Assembly: GCA_012800465.1 (NCBI GenBank)
Contig: JAAZJI010000163.1
Span: 1 to 7,777 of the forward strand
From: Spirochaetales bacterium
GTDB taxonomy: Bacteria; Spirochaetota; Spirochaetia; Sphaerochaetales; Sphaerochaetaceae
Direction: 5' to 3'
DNA: 7,777 nt
Shown here: positions 1-5,999 of the stretch, piece by piece
How positions within the stretch are numbered: the first letter of the stretch is position 1
Layout of the letters: each line of letters opens with the position of its first letter
Made by a program: the position numbers and the translations under genes
Notes under the pieces: generated by a model
Databases searched by the model: none
The model's input: only the letters and a program-made list of their open reading frames with translations
Told to the model about the DNA's origin: nothing

Positions 1-149
1 CGGGCTCGGGGATCCTTGCCGGGAAGGCCGGTGCGCTTTCCACTGCTGTTCAGCGGGCACTTGCCGGAAAGGCAGCGATTGCCCTTGAGGAAAAGCTTGG
101 TGCCTTCCGCCCTGCAGTATCTACATTTAGGTCCGGTATATCTTGCCAT
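1..149 (-). CDS. rpsD: 30S ribosomal protein S4, N-terminal part (cut by window edge)
   Basis: S4 binds 16S rRNA early and nucleates 30S assembly; in E. coli it also represses translation of the alpha operon. Only the first 49 codons are inside the window, read from ATG at 149-147; the rest lies off the left edge. The translation opens [12 protein letters not shown], the typical S4 start. It carries cysteines at 9, 12, 26 and 31, the spacing of the zinc-binding (C+) S4 form known from Thermus. An AGGAG at 164-160 lies 10 bases before the start, and the gap to the rpsK stop is 17 bases. The gene is too short for ordinary ORF listing here but the N-terminal signature is clear. Position after rpsK fits an alpha operon of the rpsM-rpsK-rpsD-rpoA-rplQ type, with rpoA expected next. 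No frameshift is seen in the visible part. Confidence 0.93.
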   Translation of the reverse strand, partial: MARYTGPKCRYCRAEGTKLFLKGNRCLSGKCPLNSSGKRTGLPGKDPRA

Positions 150-166
150 CTGGTTCTATCTCCTCA

Positions 167-544
167 TCACACTCTTCTACTCTTGCGCGGTCGGCACCCG
201 TTGTGGGGAATCGGGGTGATGTCGCGAATCGATCGCACTTTCAACCCGAGTACACCAAGGGTTCGAATGGCGCTTTCACGACCGACCCCGGGACCTTTGA
301 CAAATACGTTCACTTCCTGAAGTCCGCTGTCCATGGCGGTCTTTGCCGCTTTCTCAGCAGTGGTCTGCGCAGCATACGGAGTGGATTTCTTTGCTCCGCG
401 GAACCCGAGTCCGCCGGCACTCGCCCACGAGACGGCGTTACCTTGCAGATCGGTTACGGTGACGATCGTGTTGTTGAAGGTAGCCTGAATATAGACGTTT
501 CCTTCGAATACCGTCTTTTTTGTCTTACGTTTTACAGTTGCCAT
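167..544 (-). CDS. rpsK: 30S ribosomal protein S11
   Basis: S11 sits on the platform of the 30S subunit near the mRNA exit and contacts 16S rRNA with S6/S18 and S21. The 125-residue product is close to the family's usual 125-130. It shows the S11 landmarks in order: an N-terminal basic tail, the [17 protein letters not shown] strand region at 16-32, [19 protein letters not shown] at 42-60, [14 protein letters not shown] at 81-94, and the C-terminal [18 protein letters not shown] at 108-125. The start is ATG at 544-542. The Shine-Dalgarno AAGGAG at 560-555 is fused to the TAA stop of rpsM and lies 10 bases upstream, so translation is probably coupled to S13. The first 60 bases or so are noticeably A+T-rich compared with the middle of the gene. 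Confidence 0.98.
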   Translation of the reverse strand: MATVKRKTKKTVFEGNVYIQATFNNTIVTVTDLQGNAVSWASAGGLGFRGAKKSTPYAAQTTAEKAAKTAMDSGLQEVNVFVKGPGVGRESAIRTLGVLGLKVRSIRDITPIPHNGCRPRKSRRV

Positions 545-558
545 CTGTGATATGCTCC

Positions 559-924
559 TTACTTCTTCTTACCGGCGACGGTCTTCTTCCTGCCCTTGCG
601 GGTTCGGGCGTTCGTCTTCGTCCGCTGGCCGTTGACCGGCAAGCCCCTTCGGTGTCTGAGGCCGCGATAGCAGCCGATATCCATAAGGCGCTTGATATTC
701 AGGGCTACCTCGGTTCGAAGGCGTCCCTCTACTTTGTACTCTTCTTCGATCACCTTTCGCAGTACTGCAAGGTCATCGTTGGAAAGGGTGTTGATATTGA
801 TATCCGGATCGATATTTGTCTTTTCACAAATCTCGATCGCCGAATACCTACCGATTCCGTAGATATAGGTCAGGGCAATTTTCGTTGCCTTGTTCGGCAA
901 ATCTACACCTGCAATTCTCGCCAT
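559..924 (-). CDS. rpsM: 30S ribosomal protein S13
   Basis: S13 is a head protein of the 30S subunit; its C-terminal tail contacts the P-site tRNA and it bridges to L5 of the 50S subunit. The 121-residue product has [10 protein letters not shown] at the start, the helix-turn-helix-like [10 protein letters not shown] segment (20-29), [20 protein letters not shown] (82-101) and the [14 protein letters not shown] tail (101-114), all diagnostic. ATG at 924-922 is chosen because it gives the MARIAGV start and lies 6 bases after a strong AGGAGG (936-931). A second ATG at 928-926 is out of frame and only 2 bases from that site. The 38-base gap to rpmJ is the largest in the cluster and holds a small hairpin. 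The 5' half is A+T-richer than most neighbours (24 of 60 G+C in 781-840). Confidence 0.98.
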   Translation of the reverse strand: MARIAGVDLPNKATKIALTYIYGIGRYSAIEICEKTNIDPDININTLSNDDLAVLRKVIEEEYKVEGRLRTEVALNIKRLMDIGCYRGLRHRRGLPVNGQRTKTNARTRKGRKKTVAGKKK

Positions 925-930
925 CCATGG

Positions 931-936
931 CCTCCT
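931..936 (-). promoter_or_regulatory. Shine-Dalgarno of rpsM (AGGAGG)
   Basis: AGGAGG lies 6 bases before the ATG of rpsM and decides between two overlapping ATGs (ATGGATGG). The first of these, at 928-926, is only 2 bases away and out of frame. The segment CAGG at 937-934, which runs into this site, can pair with CCTG at 950-947 (see the hairpin entry). Confidence 0.8.
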
Positions 937-947
937 GAAATTCTCAC

Positions 948-961
948 AGGGTTGCTACCCT
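948..961 (-). promoter_or_regulatory. Small hairpin in the rpmJ-rpsM gap, possible leader element
   Basis: On the transcribed strand AGGGT (961-957) and ACCCT (952-948) form a perfect 5-bp stem around an AGCA loop, just after the TAG stop of rpmJ. No T-run follows, so it is not a rho-independent terminator. It shares bases with a competing 4-bp pairing that would involve the edge of the rpsM Shine-Dalgarno. A regulatory role is speculative: a 5-bp stem can arise by chance. Confidence 0.3.
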
Positions 962-962
962 A

Positions 963-1076
963 CTAATTTTGTTTCTGCTTGTGCTTGGGGTTCTCGCAGA
1001 TGATCCGAACCACCCCACTCCGTCTTACTACCTTGCATTTATCACAAATAGGTTTGACACTCGATCTTACTTTCAT
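963..1076 (-). CDS. rpmJ: 50S ribosomal protein L36, zinc-binding form
   Basis: L36 is the smallest protein of the 50S subunit; it stabilises 23S rRNA tertiary structure near L6 and helix 89-91. The product has only 37 residues: it starts [15 protein letters not shown] and ends [10 protein letters not shown]. Zinc ligands are visible at C11, C14, C27 and H32, the classic C+ L36 pattern. The start is ATG at 1076-1074, with AGGAG at 1088-1084 placed 7 bases upstream. The stop is TAG at 965-963, followed directly by a second in-frame TAG (962-960). It follows secY after 17 bases, the arrangement seen in gammaproteobacteria and spirochaetes rather than the secY-adk-map-infA-rpmJ order of Firmicutes. 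It is one of the most A+T-rich genes here (22 of 60 G+C in 1021-1080). Confidence 0.97.
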   Translation of the reverse strand: MKVRSSVKPICDKCKVVRRSGVVRIICENPKHKQKQN

Positions 1077-1093
1077 CTTCCAGCTCCTCGTGC

Positions 1094-2413
1094 TTAGAAA
1101 TGCTTCGTTTTCTTCTTCTGCCCGATTTTAAATCCATCGTAGTGGTGCATCTTCATGATGCCCTCGATCTGGCGGATCGTATCAAGCTCAACTCCGACCA
1201 GGATCAGCAGCGAAGTACCTCCGAAGAGCATCGCGACCGTCGAGGGGAAGTTGAAGAACTTCTGCACGAGCGTCGGGATCAAGGCGATGAACGCCAGGAA
1301 CAGCGAACCGGGCAGAACGATCCGATTGAGAACCTTGGTGAGGTACTCCTCAAGCTTCTCCGCTCGCACTCCGGGAACGGATCCTCCGTTCTCCCGGATC
1401 TGCTTGGCCATTTCGACCGGGTTCATCGACACCTGGGTGTAGAAGAACGCGAACGCCACGATCAACAGGGCGTAGATGATCAGGTAGGGGGTGCCCTGGG
1501 GATTCAGCCAATTGGCGAACGCGGCGAGCCACCGGACCTCCGGGCCGAGCGTCGTCGCGATCTGCAGGGGGAAGGAGAGCAGCGCGCTGGCGAAGATCAC
1601 CGGGATGACGCCGGAGGGGTTCACCTTGATCGGGATGTACGTCGACTGGGCGCCGTACATCTTGCGCCCCACCACGCGCTTGGCGTAGTTGACCGGGATC
1701 TTCCGGATCCCCTGCTCCTCGTACACGACGAGGGCGACGACGATCAGGAACATCACCGCGACGATCAATACGACGACCGGGTTCAGCACTCCGCCCTTGA
1801 TCGCCGCGAACAGCGCATTCACTGCGGTCGGGAACCGGGCCACGATACCGGCGAAGATCAGGAGGCTGATGCCGTTTCCGACCCCCCACTGGGTGATCTT
1901 GTTGCCGATCCAGATCAGCAGCATCGAACCGGTGGTCACGGTGAGCATGGCGACCAGGGTGAAAGCCCCCAGCCCCATCGTGAGCACGCCGGGAATCGAC
2001 TGCGCGTAGATCGTCACCACATATGATTGAAGCAGACACACCACCACGGTTCCATAGCGGGTGTACTGCTGCAGCTTCTTGTGCCCCGAAGGATCGGAGG
2101 CGAGCTTCTTCAACGAGGGGATCACCAGCATCAGCAGCTGCAGGATGATCTGCGTGCTGATGTACGGCATGACCCCGAGCATGAAGAGCGAGAAGTTGGA
2201 GAACGCTCCGCCGCTGAAGAAGTTCAGATACTCGGTCAGGCCGATCGTCGAACTGGAGCTCTGGGCAAGGAAGAACAGCTTCAACACTTGCGGGTCGATC
2301 CCGGGAATCGGAATCACGGCCCCGATCCTGCTGACGACCAGCAATCCGAGGGTGATGAAGATCTTCTTGCGAAGACTCTTGATTCTATACATCTCAACTA
2401 AGGTGTTTGCCAT
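1094..2413 (-). CDS. secY: SecY, protein-conducting channel of the Sec translocase
   Basis: SecY forms the inner-membrane pore through which SecA-driven or ribosome-bound nascent proteins are exported or inserted; its partners are SecE and SecG. The 439 residues match the usual 420-445. About ten hydrophobic segments can be picked out, near 17-36, 71-95, 121-140, 148-170, 179-200, 211-231, 268-288, 306-328, 366-386 and 392-411. The plug region follows PIPGID (35-40). Family signatures include [14 protein letters not shown] (174-187), [16 protein letters not shown] (261-276) and [13 protein letters not shown] (338-350). The cytosolic loops at about 232-266 and 329-365 are where SecA and the ribosome bind in characterised homologues. 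The C-terminus is basic (GQKKKTKHF). The start is ATG at 2413-2411, 11 bases after the rplO stop, with GAAGG at 2423-2419. Confidence 0.98.
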   Translation of the reverse strand: MANTLVEMYRIKSLRKKIFITLGLLVVSRIGAVIPIPGIDPQVLKLFFLAQSSSSTIGLTEYLNFFSGGAFSNFSLFMLGVMPYISTQIILQLLMLVIPSLKKLASDPSGHKKLQQYTRYGTVVVCLLQSYVVTIYAQSIPGVLTMGLGAFTLVAMLTVTTGSMLLIWIGNKITQWGVGNGISLLIFAGIVARFPTAVNALFAAIKGGVLNPVVVLIVAVMFLIVVALVVYEEQGIRKIPVNYAKRVVGRKMYGAQSTYIPIKVNPSGVIPVIFASALLSFPLQIATTLGPEVRWLAAFANWLNPQGTPYLIIYALLIVAFAFFYTQVSMNPVEMAKQIRENGGSVPGVRAEKLEEYLTKVLNRIVLPGSLFLAFIALIPTLVQKFFNFPSTVAMLFGGTSLLILVGVELDTIRQIEGIMKMHHYDGFKIGQKKKTKHF

Positions 2414-2424
2414 GACGCCCTTCT

Positions 2425-2856
2425 TTATCTGACCTCGCCCCCCGCAGCCTTGATCGCCTCGATCGCGCCTGCGGAAACCTTCAATCCTTCGATGACGACC
2501 TTCTTGGTGAGCTCCCCGTTGTTGAGGATCTTCGCCCGGGTCTTCACGCCCTTCACCACGCCAAGCTCCTTCAGAGCCGCGAGGGTGACCACATCCCCGT
2601 CATCGAAGACCCGGGAGATGTCGTCGAGGGAAACGACCTCATACTCCACCTTGAACGGTTCGTTGGAGAACCCCCGCCGAGCCACGCGGCGGTAAAGGGG
2701 CATCTGTCCGCCCTCGAACCCGGGGCGCGTGCCTCCGCCTGAGCGGGAGTTCTGTCCGTCGTGGCCTCTTCCGCAGGCCCGACCCTTGGAGGAGGCCCCC
2801 CGGCCGAGAATCGTCTTCCTGGTATTGGCACCCTTCGGTGCGATAATCTTTGCCAT
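2425..2856 (-). CDS. rplO: 50S ribosomal protein L15
   Basis: L15 is a late-assembling 50S protein whose long basic N-terminal arm threads through 23S rRNA. The 143-residue product has the Gly/Arg-rich arm (LGRGASSKGRACGRGHDGQ, 17-35), the conserved FEGGQMPLYRRVARRGF (47-63), and a globular C-terminal half ending in the Gly-rich SAGAIEAIKAAGGEVR. The GHDGQ segment has Asp where many L15 proteins have Lys or Asn; this is a small variation, not damage. The start is ATG at 2856-2854, one base after the rpmD stop. Its Shine-Dalgarno AGGAG (2868-2864) lies within the last codons of rpmD, where it encodes part of Glu-Glu-Ile, so translation is tightly coupled. The arm-coding segment is very G+C-rich (43 of 60 in 2701-2760). 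Confidence 0.98.
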   Translation of the reverse strand: MAKIIAPKGANTRKTILGRGASSKGRACGRGHDGQNSRSGGGTRPGFEGGQMPLYRRVARRGFSNEPFKVEYEVVSLDDISRVFDDGDVVTLAALKELGVVKGVKTRAKILNNGELTKKVVIEGLKVSAGAIEAIKAAGGEVR

Positions 2857-2857
2857 C

Positions 2858-3052
2858 TTATATCTCCTCGACGTTCACCAGGTGCGACACGACGTTCACC
2901 ATCCCCAGAATGACCGGGTTCGCATCATGCACCACCGAGCTGGAAATACGTCCCAAGCCGAGGGCCTTCACGGTCCGTCGCTGCTTGGGAAGCGTTCCCG
3001 CGAGCCCTCTGACGAGGGTGATCCTAATCTGCTTCTGCTTTGCCTTGGCCAT
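2858..3052 (-). CDS. rpmD: 50S ribosomal protein L30
   Basis: L30 is a small 50S protein found in many but not all bacteria. The 64-residue product is slightly longer than the common 58-60. It carries the expected QIRITLVRGLAGTLPKQRRT start (8-27), the LGLGRISSSVVHD segment (31-43) that matches the LGL.+..VV.D consensus, and a C-terminal strand MVNVVSHLVNVEEI (51-64). The start is ATG at 3052-3050, only 3 bases after the rpsE stop. The G-run ending rpsE (GGGGG at 3063-3059) probably serves as its ribosome-binding site. Its place between rpsE and rplO is the standard spc order. Confidence 0.97.
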   Translation of the reverse strand: MAKAKQKQIRITLVRGLAGTLPKQRRTVKALGLGRISSSVVHDANPVILGMVNVVSHLVNVEEI

Positions 3053-3055
3053 CTC

Positions 3056-3583
3056 TTACCCCCACATCTCGCTCAGGGATTTCCCCCGGTTCCTGGCGAT
3101 CTCACGGGCGTTGAAGAGGTTCTCCAACGCGACGAAGGTCGCCTTGACGGTGTTGATATGGTTCTTGGAGCCAAGCGACTTGCTGAGGATGTCGTGGATT
3201 CCCGCCGCATCGCAGATCGCCCGGACCGTTCCGCCGGCGATGACGCCGGTACCGGGAACCGCCGGCTTCAGAAGCACGCTGGCGCCCTTGTAGTTTCCAA
3301 TGATCTCATGCGGGATCGTGGAGTTCTTGATCGGCACCTGGATCATCGAGCTCTTCGCCCGTTCCACCGCCTTGCGGATCGCCTCGGTGATGTCGTTCGC
3401 CTTCCCGAAGCCATAGCCGACCTTGCCGTTCTGGTCCCCGACGACCACGACCGCGCTGAAGGAGAACCGGCGTCCACCCTTCACGACCTTCGCCACGCGG
3501 TTGATCTTGATCAGCTTTTCGGTCAGCCCGTCGCTTTTTTCCCGATCCCTATCCCTGTCTCTTCTATCTCGATTCCTATCCAC
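3056..3583 (-). CDS. rpsE: 30S ribosomal protein S5
   Basis: S5 lies at the mRNA entry side of the 30S subunit with S3 and S4 and affects decoding accuracy and helicase activity. The 175-residue product has the N-terminal double-stranded-RNA-binding-like domain ([20 protein letters not shown], 28-47; [20 protein letters not shown], 53-72) and the C-terminal domain ([17 protein letters not shown], 108-124; [14 protein letters not shown], 128-141). The start is GTG at 3583-3581, chosen because no ATG occurs before residue 80 and AGGGGG (3594-3589) lies 5 bases upstream, fused to the TAG of rplR. Residues 2-15 are almost pure Arg and Asp, an N-terminal extension of about nine residues relative to E. 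coli S5. Confidence 0.97.
   Translation of the reverse strand: MDRNRDRRDRDRDREKSDGLTEKLIKINRVAKVVKGGRRFSFSAVVVVGDQNGKVGYGFGKANDITEAIRKAVERAKSSMIQVPIKNSTIPHEIIGNYKGASVLLKPAVPGTGVIAGGTVRAICDAAGIHDILSKSLGSKNHINTVKATFVALENLFNAREIARNRGKSLSEMWG
3539..3580 (-). repeat. Hexanucleotide-like repeat encoding the Arg/Asp start of S5
   Basis: Codons 2-15 of rpsE consist mainly of GAT and AGG/CGA/AGA/CGG codons in alternation, giving an imperfect repeat of GATAGG-like six-base units. The translation is [14 protein letters not shown]. The unit is a multiple of three, so gain or loss of copies would keep the reading frame. Confidence 0.6.
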
Positions 3584-3588
3584 ACTGT

Positions 3589-3594
3589 CCCCCT
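3589..3594 (-). promoter_or_regulatory. Shine-Dalgarno deciding the GTG start of rpsE
   Basis: AGGGGG begins inside the TAG stop of rplR and ends 5 bases before the GTG at 3583. It supports GTG initiation for S5, where no in-frame ATG is available near the expected N-terminus. Confidence 0.7.
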
Positions 3595-3952
3595 AGAACT
3601 TGATTCCGGCTTTCCGGGCGCCGTCGGCGATCGACTTGACGATGCCGTGGTAGAGATGCCCGTTCCGGTCGAACACGCAGGTATCGATCTTCTTCTCGAG
3701 CATCCGCTGTCCGATCGTCTCACCGAGCTTCAGCGCGTCCTCGACGTTGTTCTTCAGGTCCTTCAGCTCGGGCTCGACCGTCGAAGCGGCGACGAGGGTG
3801 ACACCGGCCACGTCGTCGATCACCTGGACGTACATGTGGGTGTTGGAGCGGTACACGCTCATCCGGGGCTTGGTGCCGGTGCCGCTGACCCGTTTCCGGA
3901 TGTGGCGCTTTCGCTGTTTCAGTTTCCGTTGTTTATCGATCACTCTTTTCAT
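3593..3952 (-). CDS. rplR: 50S ribosomal protein L18
   Basis: L18 binds 5S rRNA and, with L5 and L25-type proteins, docks it into the central protuberance of the 50S subunit. The 119-residue product is of normal length. It has the basic N-terminus ([19 protein letters not shown], 7-25), the strand [19 protein letters not shown] (29-47), TLVAASTVE (52-60) and the C-terminal [24 protein letters not shown] (93-116; key residues FDRNG, YHG and DGARKAG), which is diagnostic. The start is ATG at 3952-3950, with GGAAGGA (3963-3957) just upstream, 18 bases after the rplF stop. Its own TAG stop is part of the ribosome-binding site of rpsE. Confidence 0.98.
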   Translation of the reverse strand: MKRVIDKQRKLKQRKRHIRKRVSGTGTKPRMSVYRSNTHMYVQVIDDVAGVTLVAASTVEPELKDLKNNVEDALKLGETIGQRMLEKKIDTCVFDRNGHLYHGIVKSIADGARKAGIKF

Positions 3953-3970
3953 CTTGTCCTTCCACCCCTA

Positions 3971-4513
3971 TCACTTCCCACCTGCGGTCTTGCCGGCCTT
4001 GCGACGGATGACCTCGTCTTCGTAGCGGATCCCCTTGCCCTTGTACGGCTCAGGCTTGCGCAGGGAGCGCAGCTCCGCCGCCGTCTGTCCGACCTGCTGC
4101 TTGTCGATGCCGGAGAGGATGATCTTCGTCGGCGTCTCGACGACCGCGGTGATTCCCTCGGGAACCACGAAATCGATCGGTTGGGCGTAGCCGAGGCTCA
4201 GGGTGAGCACATTGCCTTTCAGGTCCGCCCGGAAGCCGACCCCGTTGATGAGCAGAGTCTTCGAGAATCCCTTGGAGACTCCTTCCACCATGTTCACGAC
4301 CAGCTGTCGGTAGAGGCCATGGTAGGAACGGGCGGCCTTGGAGTCGTCGATCCGCTTCACCACCACCTTGCTCTCTTCGATGGCGAGCGAGACTTCATTC
4401 CGGCTCTTGAAGCTGAGCTTGCCCTTCGGCCCTTCGACATGGATCATGCCATCGGCGACCGCGACCTTCACTCCCTTCGGCAGGTCGATCGGGTTGTTTC
4501 CAATTCTGGACAT
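3971..4513 (-). CDS. rplF: 50S ribosomal protein L6
   Basis: L6 lies at the base of the L7/L12 stalk near the sarcin-ricin loop and the factor-binding site. The 180-residue product has the two repeated L6 domains. The first starts MSRIGNNPIDLPKGVKV (1-17) with HVEGPKGKLS (25-34). The second includes GVGFRADLKGNVLTLSLGY (91-109), and the signature EPYKGKGIRYEDEVIRRKAGK (155-175; key residues EPYKGKGI, Y and E) closes it. The start is ATG at 4513-4511. AAGGAG (4525-4520) is fused with the TAA stop of rpsH and lies 6 bases upstream. Composition is back to about 60 percent G+C, a clear contrast to rpsH next door. Confidence 0.98.
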   Translation of the reverse strand: MSRIGNNPIDLPKGVKVAVADGMIHVEGPKGKLSFKSRNEVSLAIEESKVVVKRIDDSKAARSYHGLYRQLVVNMVEGVSKGFSKTLLINGVGFRADLKGNVLTLSLGYAQPIDFVVPEGITAVVETPTKIILSGIDKQQVGQTAAELRSLRKPEPYKGKGIRYEDEVIRRKAGKTAGGK

Positions 4514-4523
4514 TCCGTACTCC

Positions 4524-4922
4524 TTACCAGATCGAGCAGATCAGCTCGCCGCCGACCTTGTTCTCGGTCGCCTTCTTTCCGGTGATGACACCGTGGGAAG
4601 TTGAGACAACAACGACGCCGTGGCCGTTGTAGATGCGCGGCATATCCCGATATCCCTTGTACACACGTCTTCCCGGAGTGGAAATCCGTTCAAGTCCGTG
4701 GAGGACCGGTGCCTGTTTCTCATCATACTTGAGAAAGATACGGATGTAGGAAATGCCGTCCTTCGTTACTTTCTTGAAGTTCTTCACGTATCCCTCGTTC
4801 TTGAGGATCTTCACGATCTGAAGCTTCATCTTGGACGTGGTCACGTCGACCTTTTCATGTCGCGCCATGTTGGCGTTCCTGATTTTGGTCAGCATATCAG
4901 CTACTGGATCACTTACAGCCAT
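4524..4922 (-). CDS. rpsH: 30S ribosomal protein S8
   Basis: S8 is a primary 16S rRNA-binding protein of the 30S platform; in E. coli it also represses the spc operon by binding the rplE leader. The 132-residue product starts [18 protein letters not shown], has the N-terminal alpha/beta domain through about residue 75, and ends with the signature region [19 protein letters not shown] (107-125) followed by ELICSIW. The start is ATG at 4922-4920; AGGAG (4933-4929) is fused with the TAG stop of rpsN and lies 6 bases upstream. The gene is A+T-richer than the flanking rplF and the 5' half of rplE (28 of 60 G+C in each of three successive 60-base blocks, 4681-4860). Confidence 0.98.
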   Translation of the reverse strand: MAVSDPVADMLTKIRNANMARHEKVDVTTSKMKLQIVKILKNEGYVKNFKKVTKDGISYIRIFLKYDEKQAPVLHGLERISTPGRRVYKGYRDMPRIYNGHGVVVVSTSHGVITGKKATENKVGGELICSIW

Positions 4923-4931
4923 CTCTCTCTC

Positions 4932-5117
4932 CTACCAACTGGATTTGGTGACACCGGGAATCTGGCCTTCGCTTGCCAGCTTCCGAAAACAGATCCTGCA
5001 CATGTCGAACTGCCGCATATATCCGCGAGGCCTGCCGCACACCCGGCATCGGTTCACCCGGCGGGTGCTGAATTTCGGCTCCCTCTGTGCTTTGATGATC
5101 ATCGACTTCTTTGCCAT
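4932..5117 (-). CDS. rpsN: 30S ribosomal protein S14, zinc-binding short form (type Z)
   Basis: S14 sits in the 30S head next to S3 and S10. This is the 61-residue zinc form rather than the roughly 100-residue zinc-free form. It starts [19 protein letters not shown], shows two CXXC pairs at C24/C27 and C40/C43 ([20 protein letters not shown]), and ends with [11 protein letters not shown]. The motif order and length are those of S14Z proteins such as B. subtilis RpsN. The start is ATG at 5117-5115, 12 bases after the rplE stop. The ribosome-binding site is a repeated GGTGG (5129-5122) whose upstream edge is the rplE TAA (TAAGGTGG). It keeps the normal spc place between rplE and rpsH. Confidence 0.98.
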   Translation of the reverse strand: MAKKSMIIKAQREPKFSTRRVNRCRVCGRPRGYMRQFDMCRICFRKLASEGQIPGVTKSSW

Positions 5118-5129
5118 ATATCCACCACC

Positions 5130-5681
5130 TTACTTTGCGAAGGGCATGCCCAGATGCTTCAGCAGGGCATAGCCTTCTTCGTCGGTCTTCGCAGTCGTAA
5201 CAATGGCGATGTTCAAACCACTGACACGCTCGATCTTATCGAAATCAATTTCCGGGAAGACGATCTGCTCGGTGATTCCGAGCGAATAGTTGCCGCGGCC
5301 ATCGAAGGCGTTGGGCTTCACTCCCCTGAAGTCCTTCACTCGAGGAAGGGCGATGCCGATCAGCCGCTCGAGGAAGTACCACATGTTGTCTCCCCGCAGG
5401 GTGACCATCGCCCCGATCTCCATCCCCTCGCGGACCTTGAAGTTCGCGATGGACTTGCGGGCCTTGGTCTTCACCACGTGCTGGCCGGTGATCTGCTCCA
5501 GCTCCTTCACCGCGGAGTCGAGGAGCTTCTTGTTCACGATCGCCTCCCCGACACCGACGCTCACCACGATCTTCTCGAGGGCGGGGACCTGCATCTTGGA
5601 GGTATAGCCGAACTCCTTCAGGAGCTTGGCGGACACGTTCTCCTGGTATTGTCTTTTCAGGTTGGGTACAAAGGTTTCCAT
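5130..5681 (-). CDS. rplE: 50S ribosomal protein L5
   Basis: L5 binds 5S rRNA in the central protuberance and contacts the P-site tRNA and S13. The 183-residue product is of normal length (about 180). Landmarks are the [14 protein letters not shown] strand (34-47), [20 protein letters not shown] (66-85), [20 protein letters not shown] (92-111), the DFRGV segment (117-121) and [16 protein letters not shown] (130-145). The start is ATG at 5681-5679; it overlaps the TGA of rplX by one base (TGATG), implying stop-start coupling. Base composition changes within the gene: by hand count 115 of 180 G+C over 5341-5520 against 89 of 180 over 5101-5280. The reading frame is intact across this step. Confidence 0.98.
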   Translation of the reverse strand: METFVPNLKRQYQENVSAKLLKEFGYTSKMQVPALEKIVVSVGVGEAIVNKKLLDSAVKELEQITGQHVVKTKARKSIANFKVREGMEIGAMVTLRGDNMWYFLERLIGIALPRVKDFRGVKPNAFDGRGNYSLGITEQIVFPEIDFDKIERVSGLNIAIVTTAKTDEEGYALLKHLGMPFAK

Positions 5682-5986
5682 CAGATCACTTCCCCGGTCT
5701 TCTTGGCGTAGCGGACCTTCTTGCCGCTCTCGTCGAACTTATAACCAATCTTGCTCGTCTGACCCTTGGCGGTCATATATGCAACGTTGGAGACGTGGAT
5801 CGGAGCCTCGATCTCCACGATGCCCCCCTGGTCCTGGGCGGATTTCTTGCGCATCGTCTTCTTGACCATGTTCGCGCCCTGCACGATGACCCGTTGCTTC
5901 TTGTGGTCGATCTTGACGATCTTCCCGCTCTTGCCCTTGTCCTTTCCGGCAATGATCAGCACGGTGTCGTTCCTTTTCAACTTCAT
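5681..5986 (-). CDS. rplX: 50S ribosomal protein L24
   Basis: L24 initiates 50S assembly and lies near the exit of the peptide tunnel. Read from ATG at 5986-5984 it has 101 residues, normal for the family. The KOW motif is clear ([20 protein letters not shown], 4-23), followed by [15 protein letters not shown] (32-46), [17 protein letters not shown] (54-70) and the basic C-terminus [18 protein letters not shown] three codons upstream (5995-5993) is in frame, but it overlaps the AGGAG Shine-Dalgarno (5999-5995) that sits 8 bases before the ATG, so the ATG is preferred. That AGGAG is fused with the TAG stop of rplN. The gene ends in the TGATG overlap with rplE. Confidence 0.97.
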   Translation of the reverse strand: MKLKRNDTVLIIAGKDKGKSGKIVKIDHKKQRVIVQGANMVKKTMRKKSAQDQGGIVEIEAPIHVSNVAYMTAKGQTSKIGYKFDESGKKVRYAKKTGEVI

Positions 5987-5994
5987 GTGCAACA

Positions 5995-5999
5995 CTCCT
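5995..5999 (-). promoter_or_regulatory. Shine-Dalgarno of rplX, fused to the rplN stop
   Basis: TAGGAG at 6000-5995 combines the TAG stop of rplN with an AGGAG site 8 bases before the ATG of rplX. It rules against the in-frame GTG at 5995, which would start inside the site. Confidence 0.75.

Noticed and set aside
948..961. A rho-independent terminator between rpmJ and rpsM
   Set aside because: The stem has only 5 bp and is followed by GTGAGAATTTC rather than a T-run, so it lacks the defining part of a terminator.
1077..1093. A missing adk, map or infA between secY and rpmJ as a deletion
   Set aside because: Only 17 bases lie between the two genes and a good ribosome-binding site fills them. 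The secY-rpmJ order is normal in several bacterial groups, so nothing here suggests a loss event in this genome.
1100..2026. A 308-codon open frame on the plus strand, antisense to secY
   Set aside because: The translation is dominated by Arg, Asp, Glu, Gln and His, the reverse-complement signature of hydrophobic SecY codons, and no family is recognisable.
2729..4585. A 618-codon open frame on the plus strand, antisense to rplO, rpmD, rpsE, rplR, rplF and the end of rpsH
   Set aside because: It runs opposite to six firmly identified genes in G+C-rich sequence. Its translation is low-complexity (rich in Asp, Leu, Arg and His) with no recognisable motif, and it is best explained as a shadow of strong third-codon-position bias.
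4620..5711. A 363-codon open frame on the plus strand, antisense to rpsH, rpsN and rplE
   Set aside because: It overlaps three genes with clear signatures, has no protein motif, and its composition mirrors the codons of the opposite strand.
5681..5995. A GTG start for rplX at 5995, giving 104 residues
   Set aside because: The GTG begins inside the AGGAG site. The ATG at 5986 is 8 bases from that site and gives the usual L24 start.
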